DNA of 64,000 nucleotides from Hyphomicrobiaceae bacterium (GTDB lineage: Bacteria; Pseudomonadota; Alphaproteobacteria; Rhizobiales; Hyphomicrobiaceae): the NCBI GenBank assembly GCA_022842785.1, contig JALHOW010000004.1:62001-126000 (forward strand). The letters are read 5' to 3'. Of this stretch, positions 19,679 through 27,488 are shown one piece after another (positions within the stretch are counted from its first letter, which is position 1; each line of letters begins with the position of its first letter). Position numbers and translations under genes: made by a program. The notes under the pieces are model-generated. The model saw nothing but the letters and a program-made list of their open reading frames with translations, ran no database searches and had not been told where the DNA came from.

Positions 19679-20329
19679 TCAATTGATCGCCTTGCCCCAG
19701 ATCGCTTGGAGGCGATCGTCGCGCCCGCAGCGATAGCGGTAGTACTTATAGCGCACCGGATTCCGGATGTAGTAATCCTGATGGTAGTCCTCGGCCGCTG
19801 TGAACGGACCAGCGTCGCGCACGGCCGTCACAATCGCCTGCTTCAGCGGGCCGGATTTCACGATCACGGCCTTCGAAGCTTCGGCGACGTTCTTCTGCTC
19901 GGGCGTGTGCACGAAGATCGCGGTCGTATAGGACTCGCCGCGATCGCAGAACTGGCCACCCGCATCATAGGGGTCGACATTTCGCCAGTAGACCTCGAGG
20001 AGCCGCTCGTACGTAACCTTCGCCGGATCATAGAGCACCTGCACGACCTCGATGTGCCCTGTCCCGCCGGCCGTCACCTCGCGATACGTGGGGTTCGGTG
20101 TCCTGCCACCCATGAAACCGGAGATCGTCGAGAGGACGCCATCCAAGGCGTCATACGGCGGCTCCATGCACCAGAAGCAGCCGCCAGCGAATGTTGCGAC
20201 AGCGGGGCTGGCGGAAGTCTGGTCCCGCGGCGGCGATGTTGTCTGAGCCAGCGCGGTAGCAGTCATCAAAACGGCGCCGGCAAGAACTGCAGCAAGACGG
20301 GAGAAGGCCCATCCAGACAATGCACGCAT
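19679..20329 (-). CDS. msrA: Peptide-methionine (S)-S-oxide reductase MsrA, exported
   Basis: 216 residues. A signal peptide (residues 1-29, ending TALAQ) is followed by the MsrA domain: AGGCFWCMEPPYD with catalytic Cys51 and a nearby Cys54, GFMGGRTPNPTYREV, GHIEVVQVLYDP, and the YHQDYYIRNP block. It repairs oxidised methionine in periplasmic proteins. Cytoplasmic MsrA lacks a leader, so export is the distinguishing feature; no msrB is adjacent. It converges with the GntR gene across 22 bases. Confidence 0.93.
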   Translation of the reverse strand: MRALSGWAFSRLAAVLAGAVLMTATALAQTTSPPRDQTSASPAVATFAGGCFWCMEPPYDALDGVLSTISGFMGGRTPNPTYREVTAGGTGHIEVVQVLYDPAKVTYERLLEVYWRNVDPYDAGGQFCDRGESYTTAIFVHTPEQKNVAEASKAVIVKSGPLKQAIVTAVRDAGPFTAAEDYHQDYYIRNPVRYKYYRYRCGRDDRLQAIWGKAIN

Positions 20330-20434
20330 CGAACTTCCTCCCTCAGCAATACGCGGGCGGCTTCGTGCTCATGAGCGTACGGCGAGCGAGCGCGAGTCAC
20401 AAGATCCCCGTGCTGGCGCCTACTGCGAGGAGGC

Positions 20435-21373
20435 TCAGGGCAGGAAGCCCTTCTCGAGGCTCAGGTCCTGGGAAAGGCGCTGCTTGCCCTTCGCCGTCTT
20501 CGCGCGGAAACTCCAGGCGAGGTCCGTCCCGCCCTCTTCCGACGAGTGCGAGCGCACCTGCACGGCCAATGTCTCGCCAGCTTTGAGGGCAATGGGCTCG
20601 AGCGCCGGGAGGAAGAGCTGCTCCCAGTGCGTGGGCGCAGCGAGCGGCGACGTGGACAGGACGACGCCCGGCACAAGCTCAGCCGACCACCACACGGCAA
20701 GCCCGTGGACCGTGACCGGTTCCTTGATTTGCCACTCTGCCGTCCCCTTGCGCGCGAAGCGATTGCGCACGCGGAAATCGAGCCGATCCCACGTCACGGC
20801 CGTGCGACCACCATCGAGAAGCTCGGCACGTGGAAACACGCGAACGTAGGCATTGTTCAGACCCATCACGGCAGCCGGGCCGAAATTCAGCCCGCGTCCG
20901 ATCCGCTCCCAGGCAACGATCTCATCGCGACAACGCGGCGCGATGACCGGCGCGACCATCTGCTCGAGATTGCCCGGTATGAGCACGCCGCCGGGCTTCA
21001 GATGGCGTGCCGCAGCGTCGTTCATGGTCTCGACCATGAATTCCTCGAGGGCATAGTTCCCGAGTGTCTCCGTGACGACCACGTCCACGCGCTCGGGCTC
21101 GATAATCTCTGTCGAGCGCATGGGGATGAGCTCGATATTGCGCAGCTTGTTGAGTTTCACGAGGCGCTCGGCCAGCGCACCGATCTCGGCGAATTCATAG
21201 GCGAATACGCGACGCGCGCCGAGTTTGGCCGCGATCATGGCGAGAACGCCACTGCCTGTGCCGATGTCCGCGACAACCGTCTCGCCCTTGCGGATGACTT
21301 TCGCGAGTGCACGCTCGAACGCCGCCAGACGCCCGGTGTCCGCTATCAGCGAGCGATGATATTCGATGCGCAT
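20435..21373 (-). CDS. PRMT-like class I SAM-dependent methyltransferase
   Basis: 312 residues that follow the type I protein arginine methyltransferase plan. The N-terminal YHRSLIADTGR resembles the PRMT substrate-channel start. Motif I is VADIGTGSGVL (34-44), with Glu60 as the ribose ligand. The double-E loop TETLGNYALEE keeps both glutamates (102 and 111). A THW loop lies at 248-250 in a C-terminal beta-barrel-like part. In eukaryotes these residues bind and orient the arginine. Bacterial members are rare and mostly uncharacterised. Neighbours give no clear substrate. Ribosomal-protein or small-molecule methylation remains possible, since only the fold and catalytic residues can be read. 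Confidence 0.75.
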   Translation of the reverse strand: MRIEYHRSLIADTGRLAAFERALAKVIRKGETVVADIGTGSGVLAMIAAKLGARRVFAYEFAEIGALAERLVKLNKLRNIELIPMRSTEIIEPERVDVVVTETLGNYALEEFMVETMNDAAARHLKPGGVLIPGNLEQMVAPVIAPRCRDEIVAWERIGRGLNFGPAAVMGLNNAYVRVFPRAELLDGGRTAVTWDRLDFRVRNRFARKGTAEWQIKEPVTVHGLAVWWSAELVPGVVLSTSPLAAPTHWEQLFLPALEPIALKAGETLAVQVRSHSSEEGGTDLAWSFRAKTAKGKQRLSQDLSLEKGFLP

Positions 21374-21550
21374 ATCGTGGGATCACCTGGAGGCCGATGA
21401 TGGCTTTTGCTCAGATCATCGGCTCGGGAAGCAGGACGGGGAGCGACGCGTGTATCGGCACCATCGTCGCTCCCCGCCGTGGTCCACTCACCGCACATGC
21501 GGCGAGGGATTCCTCTAGTCGATCAGAAACTTTTAAACAATCGCTGAAGA

Positions 21551-21940
21551 TCAGCCGATGGTCTTCCAGTACGTGTCCTTCTTGGTCACGTAGCCATCGC
21601 GGAACTCCCAGAGATCGCAGCCCACGAGATCGATGGGTGCACCACCATTCTTCGGCGTGCCGCGCACGATCCATTCCGATATGGCCTTCGACTGATCGAC
21701 AATCCAGTGGCGTATTTCTTCCCAGCGCATGTCCGGGATATCTCGATAGCGTGAGCTCAGCACTTCGCCGATCGCGGCCTTCCCGATGAGACGGCGGCCT
21801 TCGGGCGCATTCGGACCACGCGCCATGACCCATTCGCAGTCATCCGCGAAATGCGACAGGATCGCGTCGACGTCCTGCTTGTTGAAGCCGTCCTGGATCT
21901 CGTCGAGCAAGGCTATCGTCACCTGTCGTGCCATCTGCAT
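21551..21940 (-). CDS. NTF2-like / SnoaL-fold protein
   Basis: 129 residues with the cone-shaped NTF2 pattern: an N-terminal helix (ALLDEIQDGFNKQDVDAILS), HFADDCEWVM, a middle segment with GKAAIGEVLSSRYRDIPDMR, and strands ending LVGCDLWEFRDGYVTKKDTYW. Members are ketosteroid-isomerase-like enzymes or binding proteins; the catalytic role cannot be read. ATG 21940 has AGAAGGAAGAA upstream. It is 32 bases downstream of the thioredoxin-like gene and probably co-transcribed with it. Confidence 0.8.
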   Translation of the reverse strand: MQMARQVTIALLDEIQDGFNKQDVDAILSHFADDCEWVMARGPNAPEGRRLIGKAAIGEVLSSRYRDIPDMRWEEIRHWIVDQSKAISEWIVRGTPKNGGAPIDLVGCDLWEFRDGYVTKKDTYWKTIG

Positions 21941-21972
21941 TTCTTCCTTCTGCTGCGCATGATCTCATCAAA

Positions 21973-22602
21973 CTACCAGAGCCGCACGTCCTTACCTTCC
22001 GCGCGCAGCTTCTCCGCTCGCTCAGCGAGCCACTTCTGGAACCCGCCTGGCTCCTTGTAGGCGCGCTCGTGCACATAGGCGAATGTCTGGTGGAAGTGAA
22101 ACGGTTTCCAGTAGCCGAGCAGCTTCCATGCAGCGGCAGAGCCGCCATCCTTGCCCGCAATCGCATCGACCGGCGGCACGAAGAAGAAGACGGTCGGCGT
22201 GAAGCTCACGTTCCAACGCCGAGCGAGTGCCCGCTCTTCAAGCTCCTTGCCGTCGAAATCGGTGACCGTCTTCGCTCCATGCAGATTGAGCTGGATCATC
22301 ACGAAGTGCTTCTGGATGTAAGCCGCCGTCTCCGGATCGGAAAGATTCGTGACGTGCGTTTCCTTGCAATAGGGGCAGCCGCGCTGCTCGAAGAGGATGG
22401 CGAGGCTCTTGCCTGCCTTCTCGGCCTCGGCGAGGTCCTCCTTCAGGTCGAGGAAGGATTCGTGAAACCAGGGCTGCGTATAGAGGCCATCATCGTTCCG
22501 CTGCGGCTCGGGCTTGTCTGAAGCCCGAAGGGCAGCGGGAGACGCAAACGGCAGAAGCAGTCCCGCACCGGTCCAAGAGAGCATCTCGCGTCGCGTGCGC
22601 AT
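21973..22602 (-). CDS. Exported thioredoxin-fold protein (SoxW-like)
   Basis: 209 residues. The N-terminus MRTRREMLSWTGAGLLLPFA is a twin-arginine-like leader with cleavage near residue 27. A thioredoxin fold follows with the redox pair Cys76-Cys79 in EQRGCPYCKE and the cis-Pro element in FTPTVFFFVP. It resembles the SoxW/thioredoxin-like group that reduces or shuttles electrons in the periplasm. No sox genes are nearby. The linked NTF2-like gene suggests a small two-gene unit; the client protein is unknown. Confidence 0.8.
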   Translation of the reverse strand: MRTRREMLSWTGAGLLLPFASPAALRASDKPEPQRNDDGLYTQPWFHESFLDLKEDLAEAEKAGKSLAILFEQRGCPYCKETHVTNLSDPETAAYIQKHFVMIQLNLHGAKTVTDFDGKELEERALARRWNVSFTPTVFFFVPPVDAIAGKDGGSAAAWKLLGYWKPFHFHQTFAYVHERAYKEPGGFQKWLAERAEKLRAEGKDVRLW

Positions 22603-22744
22603 CGTGATCGAGCTCCATCATCCGAGCTTTGCATAGAGTGAAGACGAGAACGCCGCGCACGTCAATGCGTGCAGCGTTTGCTTGACCTTGTCACGGTGAC
22701 CATCGATCGTGATCACAACGAGCAAAATACGGAGGATTGCGCCC

Positions 22745-23854
22745 ATGAAGATCGTCGATGTCGAGCTGACGCTGTTCAACTGGGATGATATCCCGCCGAC
22801 GCGCTATCACGCGGGTTCGGTGAACTCGGGCGGACGCAGCAATCTCGGTCTGCTCACCATCCGCACCGATCAGGGCATCGACGGTCATGCCTTCCTCGGC
22901 GGCGCGACGAACCCTGCCGAGACGGATGCGGGCGCCCTCATCCGCTTTCTCAAACCCGTTCTCATGGGCAAGGATCCGCTCGCGCGCACCGATCTCCATG
23001 CCGCGCTCCGGGCCAAGCAGCGCACGGCTGGGCTGCGCACGGTCGGCGCCTGCGATACAGCCCTCTGGGACATTGCCGCCAAGGCGGCGAACCTGCCGCT
23101 CTACAAATTTCTCGGCGCGGGCCGCTCATCCATCGGCGCCTATGCTTCCAGTCAGATCCTCGACGGCCGTCAGGCCTATGCAGGTGAAGCTGCCGAGTTC
23201 AAGGCTGCGGGCTGGAAGGCCTACAAGATCCATCCCCCGCAGGATCCCGACGAAGATATCAAGGTGTGCGAGGCCGTGCGTAAGTCCGTCGGCGACGACT
23301 ACACGCTGATGCTCGATTCAACCTGGAGCTACCGCTATCCCGAAGCGCTCAAGGTGGGCCGCGCGATCGAGGAGATGGGCTTCCATTGGTTCGAGGATCC
23401 GCTCAACGAGGAAGACATTTATTCCTATGTGAAGCTGCGCGAGAAGCTCACGATCTCGATCCTCGCGACCGAATACCCCCACGGCGACATTGGCACGTAC
23501 GCCATCTGGCTCACGGAGAAGGCGACCGACTATCTGCGCGGCGACATCCCGGTCAAAGGCGGCCTCTCGACCATGATCAAGACCGCACATCTCGCCGAAG
23601 CCTTCCACATGAACTACGAAGTGCACCACGGCGGCAATTCGCTGAACAACATGGCGCAGCTCCACTTCGCCTGCTCATTACGGAACACGACGTACTTCGA
23701 AGTTCTGCTGCCGCACGGCGCGCACAAGTACGGTCTGCTGAACGATGTGACGATCGACAAGGACGGCATGGCGCATTGCCCCGAGACACCGGGCATCGGC
23801 GCCGAGATCGATTTCGATCTCATCAAGAGGCAGCAGATTGCCGTGCTGAAGTGA
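22745..23854 (+). CDS. Enolase-superfamily (mandelate racemase group) protein with K-x-H motif
   Basis: 369 residues from ATG 22745 with GGAGGA nine bases upstream. It has a capping domain, then a barrel with metal ligands in LMLDSTWSY (Asp), HWFEDPL (Glu) and LATEYPHG (Glu), and a possible base in YEVHHGGNSLNN. The usual K-x-K is replaced by K-I-H in AYKIHPP, so the chemistry may differ from mandelate racemase itself; acid-sugar dehydratases are the likely relatives. It differs greatly from the enzyme at 6284-7414. It stands alone, divergent from the thioredoxin unit and convergent with the transglutaminase. Confidence 0.82.
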   Translation: MKIVDVELTLFNWDDIPPTRYHAGSVNSGGRSNLGLLTIRTDQGIDGHAFLGGATNPAETDAGALIRFLKPVLMGKDPLARTDLHAALRAKQRTAGLRTVGACDTALWDIAAKAANLPLYKFLGAGRSSIGAYASSQILDGRQAYAGEAAEFKAAGWKAYKIHPPQDPDEDIKVCEAVRKSVGDDYTLMLDSTWSYRYPEALKVGRAIEEMGFHWFEDPLNEEDIYSYVKLREKLTISILATEYPHGDIGTYAIWLTEKATDYLRGDIPVKGGLSTMIKTAHLAEAFHMNYEVHHGGNSLNNMAQLHFACSLRNTTYFEVLLPHGAHKYGLLNDVTIDKDGMAHCPETPGIGAEIDFDLIKRQQIAVLK

Positions 23855-23869
23855 GCTGGTGCGCGCCCG

Positions 23870-24760
23870 TTACTGCACGGGCGCTGCCGTGAGCGGCACG
23901 ACATCGACGCCGACAGTGACGACATGCTCACCGCCGCCGATCAGCACACCGCTGATCGGGCTCACGTCATTGTAGTCGCGGCCAAGGGCGATGGTGATGT
24001 GCTCCTCGCCGACTGCAATTCCATTGGTGGGATCGAAATCGCGCCAACCCGTCTCGGGCGACCAAACCGAGATCCAGGCATGCGAGGCGTCAGCACCGGA
24101 GAGCTTCGGCTGCCCGGGCGGAGGATGCGTCAGAATATAGCCACTGACGTAGCGTGCCGGCACGCGCAGCGCCCGGAGGCCCGCAAGCGCCAAGTGTGCG
24201 AAGTCCTGGCAGACGCCGCGGCGTTTCGCGAAGACCTGCTCGACGGGCGTCGAGACATCCGTTGCGCCTGGATCAAAGCGGAAATCCGCATAGATGCGCC
24301 GCGTCAGGTCCATGGCGCCGTCGAGCACGGGCCGCCCCTGCCCAAAGGAGGCGCGCGCATAGTCCGCGATGCCCTGCGATGCGCCCGTGATGCGCGTGCT
24401 GCAGCGATACTGGATCACGTCGAGATCGAGGTCACCCGGCTGTCTGCCGAACCTATCGTCGAGGCGATCCCACGGCGTGGTCTTCGCGAGGTCAACGGCC
24501 GACGGCGCACGCGTCTCGATGGCGCTGCGCGCGAGCAGCACCAGTTCCTTGTGAGGGACCTCCACCTCGAGCACCGAGAACGGATTGCCGAAGCTGTCGA
24601 CACCTTCGTGGCGCATGGCCGGCGCAGGCTCGACCATGAGGTTGTGCCGGAACGTCGTTTGGTGCGCCACCGTACGCGGCGTCATGTGCACGAGGTGCTG
24701 CGACTGCGCGACCGGCGTCGCGTAGCGGTAGTGCGTCCGGTGACTGACCTCGAAAATCAT
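23870..24760 (-). CDS. Transglutaminase-like cysteine protease (COG1305), short form
   Basis: 296 residues from ATG 24760; the frame is open far upstream but that part is a shadow of the next gene. A bacterial transglutaminase N-terminal domain (MIFEVSHRTHYRYATPV) precedes the papain-like core with Cys184 in RGVCQDF, His227 in ASHAW and Asp243 in FDPTNG. The start ATG overlaps the stop of the ATP-grasp gene (ATGA), so the two are translationally coupled. In such operons the transglutaminase is thought to cleave or cross-link the isopeptide or peptide product of the ligase. That pathway is predicted rather than proven. Confidence 0.85.
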   Translation of the reverse strand: MIFEVSHRTHYRYATPVAQSQHLVHMTPRTVAHQTTFRHNLMVEPAPAMRHEGVDSFGNPFSVLEVEVPHKELVLLARSAIETRAPSAVDLAKTTPWDRLDDRFGRQPGDLDLDVIQYRCSTRITGASQGIADYARASFGQGRPVLDGAMDLTRRIYADFRFDPGATDVSTPVEQVFAKRRGVCQDFAHLALAGLRALRVPARYVSGYILTHPPPGQPKLSGADASHAWISVWSPETGWRDFDPTNGIAVGEEHITIALGRDYNDVSPISGVLIGGGEHVVTVGVDVVPLTAAPVQ

Positions 24761-27324
24761 GGCCGCGGCTCGATACGCGTCAGGGCACGGTGCGGGGTCT
24801 CTTCGGTCAGATTGAAGTAATGTCGCGCGACAGCGTTGGAAAGCTCCGGCAGGGTCTGGAGCTGCTCGCGCATGAGGGTTTCGAGTGTAGCCCGATCCTC
24901 CTCCTCGGCAATGGCCATGACATCGGCCAGCCGGACGGCGGTCAGGAGCGAGAGGATGAGGCGCCGATCCTCGGCGAGACTGACGCCCTGGCGCGCATCG
25001 GGGAGGGTCTCGAGATGCTTCGAGATCGCCGCGAGCTGGTAGGCGAGTGCACGCGGATTGGCCTCGTCGAGCAGCAGCAGATCGAGCACCAGCGCCAGCA
25101 TCGGATCGAGGCGATAGCGCGAGCGATACGTGATGAAGCTGTCGGCGAGTTCCAGCAGCAGGAGAAGGCTGCTCGTCTCCTCCTCCGGACCCGGCGGCGG
25201 AATGAAGAGCGTGAGTATGGCCTCGCTCAGGTTGTAGGCGCGTTCGAGGCGCCGTCCCATATCGAGGAACGACCAGCCGAAGTTCCGCGTCATGTTCTCG
25301 TGCGTGAGACCATTGAATGACGACAACGCCGCCAGTCCTTCGTCGAGCAGATCCAGCAAGGCGGCAGGCCCCGCCGTATTCAGCGCGCGCATCCACGCTT
25401 CGCCGGGGCGGAAGCGGCTCAGCGTCTGCCACGCCTCGTGCGAGAGGCGGTCACGAACGAGATACGAGACCTGATAGAGGCCTTCGAGGGTGCGCGCGAG
25501 CGTCCGCGGGCTGCGCGCGCGCGACACGAGATCGAGGCATCGCCCTTCGATGTCGCCCGTATCGGACCGACCTCGCACGACACCGTCCGCCGTCTCCGGA
25601 TCGGTCAGTCGCATATCGAGACAGCGCCGCACGGCACCGAGGCCACCGAACGTCCCACCGTCCTCGCCAATGCGGCGGAGTGCGCCGCGCAGCATCCGCA
25701 TGGTCCAGTCGGCGCGCTCGGCGTAGCGTCCGAGCCAGTAGAGGTCGTCCGCGACGCGGCTTTGCACCACGCGCTGCGAGCGCTCGACGCGCGCCGTTTC
25801 GAGCTTCGGCCGCCACAGACTGACGTGCGGCGCCTGCTGCGCCTCCGAGAGCACCCATACATCGCGCGTGTGGCCATCGGGCGCGCTGAGCGCCACAGCC
25901 CGCTTCGGGTCGACGGTCATGGCGAGGCCGCCCGGCATGGCCTCGAACGCGCTGCCCGTATGCGCGACGAAGAGGCGAACGGCAAACGGCCGCGCCGCAA
26001 GGTTATCGCCCTCGAAGGCTGGCGAGGTGCTGAAGCCAATCTTCTCTTCCGCGACGAGGCGCGAACCATGCAGCGCGATCTCGGCCTTGAGCCGCTCGCG
26101 TTCGGTAGCCGATATCTCACCCGGCGCCTGGCCGAGGGCCGCCTGTCCCGGACGACCTGTACCTTCCTGCGCGGTGCGGATCACGAGGCCATCGAGGTTG
26201 TCGAGTACGTGGCGCCGCGCAGTCGGATCGCCAAGCCACCAGCGCGGCGCATCGGAGAGCAACAGCTCTTCGCCGAGCAGGCTATTCGCGAGCGCAGGCA
26301 AGTAAGGGCCGAGCCCACGGTTCTGCGCAACGGCGCTGCCGACCGCATTCACGACAAGGCGCGGAGTCTCGCGGTTCACGCGAAGGAATCCCGCTGGCCC
26401 CATGAAGCCACCGGGATCGAGTTCCAGCGGATCGATCTGGCGCCCGTCCACGCAACGGACGATGGCGTCGATCTCCTTGAGACCTTCCAGTGTCTTCAGA
26501 TAGACACTGCTGCCGCGCGTACGCAGATCCGAGCCCTCGACCAGCAAGAGGCCGAGATAGCGGGCGAGATAGGCGTGGGAGAAGTAATCTTCGTGGTGCG
26601 GTCCCGGCGTCAACAGCGCAATGGACGCATTGGCACGGCCGGCATGAGCCGCCAGCGCGTTCTGCAGGCGCTGGCAGTGCGCAGCAAGGCGCACCGCATT
26701 CACCTGCTTGAAGAGGTCACCCGTCACGTGCGTGTGCGCCACCCGGTTCGCGAGCACGAACCCGAGGCCGGCGAGTGTCTCCAGATGATTGTCGATGACG
26801 CGCCATTGCCCGTCCGCGCCGCGCGCGAGGTCGGCCGCGTAAAAGCCCAGTGGGCCACCCTTATCGAGGATACCCCGGCACGGACTGAGGAAGGCATCGT
26901 CGGAGAAGACGAGCTCGGGCGGGACAAGCCCCGACCGCATGAGCTTCTGCTCGCCGTAGAGATCCGTGAGCAGCGCATCGAAGAGCCGCGCCCGCTGCGT
27001 GAGCGCCGTCGCGAGCCAGCGCCACTCGGCACTGGAGATCACGATCGGCATGAGGTCGAGCTGCCACTTCTGCGTCGCCGCATTCGGATCGGCGAACATG
27101 TCGTAGGCGATGCCCGTCTCGCGCACACGCCGATCGATGCTCGCAGCCCGCGCCGCGAGATCGGCAGGTGACAGGCTGGCCATACTGTCGAGGAGCGCCC
27201 GCCAATGCCGGCGCATCTCGCCGGCGCCATCGCGCAGCTCGTCGTAGCCGCTATCAGTCGACGCGAGATACCGATCGACAAGATTTGGTCCGCCTTCCCG
27301 GACAGCGGAGGCGATCGTGTTCAT
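24757..27324 (-). CDS. Circularly permuted ATP-grasp ligase fused to alpha-E domain
   Basis: 855 residues. The first 480 or so match the circularly permuted ATP-grasp family (COG2308), with LMRSGLVPPELVFSDDAFL, DNHLETLAGLGFVLANR, ALLTPGPHHEDYFSHAYLAR and LVEEKIGFSTS-like elements. Residues about 520-830 match the alpha-E domain (COG2307): ERSQRVVQSRVADDLYWLGR, YAERADWTMRMLRG and FGWSFLDMGRRLERAYN. Often the two are separate adjacent genes; here they are one protein. They are predicted to form a peptide or amide ligase that works with the flanking transglutaminase. The product is unknown. Confidence 0.88.
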   Translation of the reverse strand: MNTIASAVREGGPNLVDRYLASTDSGYDELRDGAGEMRRHWRALLDSMASLSPADLAARAASIDRRVRETGIAYDMFADPNAATQKWQLDLMPIVISSAEWRWLATALTQRARLFDALLTDLYGEQKLMRSGLVPPELVFSDDAFLSPCRGILDKGGPLGFYAADLARGADGQWRVIDNHLETLAGLGFVLANRVAHTHVTGDLFKQVNAVRLAAHCQRLQNALAAHAGRANASIALLTPGPHHEDYFSHAYLARYLGLLLVEGSDLRTRGSSVYLKTLEGLKEIDAIVRCVDGRQIDPLELDPGGFMGPAGFLRVNRETPRLVVNAVGSAVAQNRGLGPYLPALANSLLGEELLLSDAPRWWLGDPTARRHVLDNLDGLVIRTAQEGTGRPGQAALGQAPGEISATERERLKAEIALHGSRLVAEEKIGFSTSPAFEGDNLAARPFAVRLFVAHTGSAFEAMPGGLAMTVDPKRAVALSAPDGHTRDVWVLSEAQQAPHVSLWRPKLETARVERSQRVVQSRVADDLYWLGRYAERADWTMRMLRGALRRIGEDGGTFGGLGAVRRCLDMRLTDPETADGVVRGRSDTGDIEGRCLDLVSRARSPRTLARTLEGLYQVSYLVRDRLSHEAWQTLSRFRPGEAWMRALNTAGPAALLDLLDEGLAALSSFNGLTHENMTRNFGWSFLDMGRRLERAYNLSEAILTLFIPPPGPEEETSSLLLLLELADSFITYRSRYRLDPMLALVLDLLLLDEANPRALAYQLAAISKHLETLPDARQGVSLAEDRRLILSLLTAVRLADVMAIAEEEDRATLETLMREQLQTLPELSNAVARHYFNLTEETPHRALTRIEPRP

Positions 27325-27488
27325 CGGTGACGGACCCTGCCTGAATTCCCCGCGCTGCGGCGCCGCTGAAACAATGCGCCGAGCACGTCGTGTTTAGCAT
27401 GCCGAATCGTTTCTCCTGCAACGGGCGCCGCCCACCTGCAGGATTTGCCGCCAAGCCTGTGACGCCGGCCACACACAGTTCGCCTCAC

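Noticed and set aside
24761-25432. N-terminal extension of the short transglutaminase
   Set aside because: The upstream part overlaps the alpha-E coding region and has no family similarity; the natural start is the ATG overlapping the ATP-grasp stop.
25438-27171. Long open frame opposite the ATP-grasp gene
   Set aside because: It is Arg/Glu-rich, lacks a ribosome site and family resemblance, and mirrors the codon pattern of the well-supported minus-strand gene.
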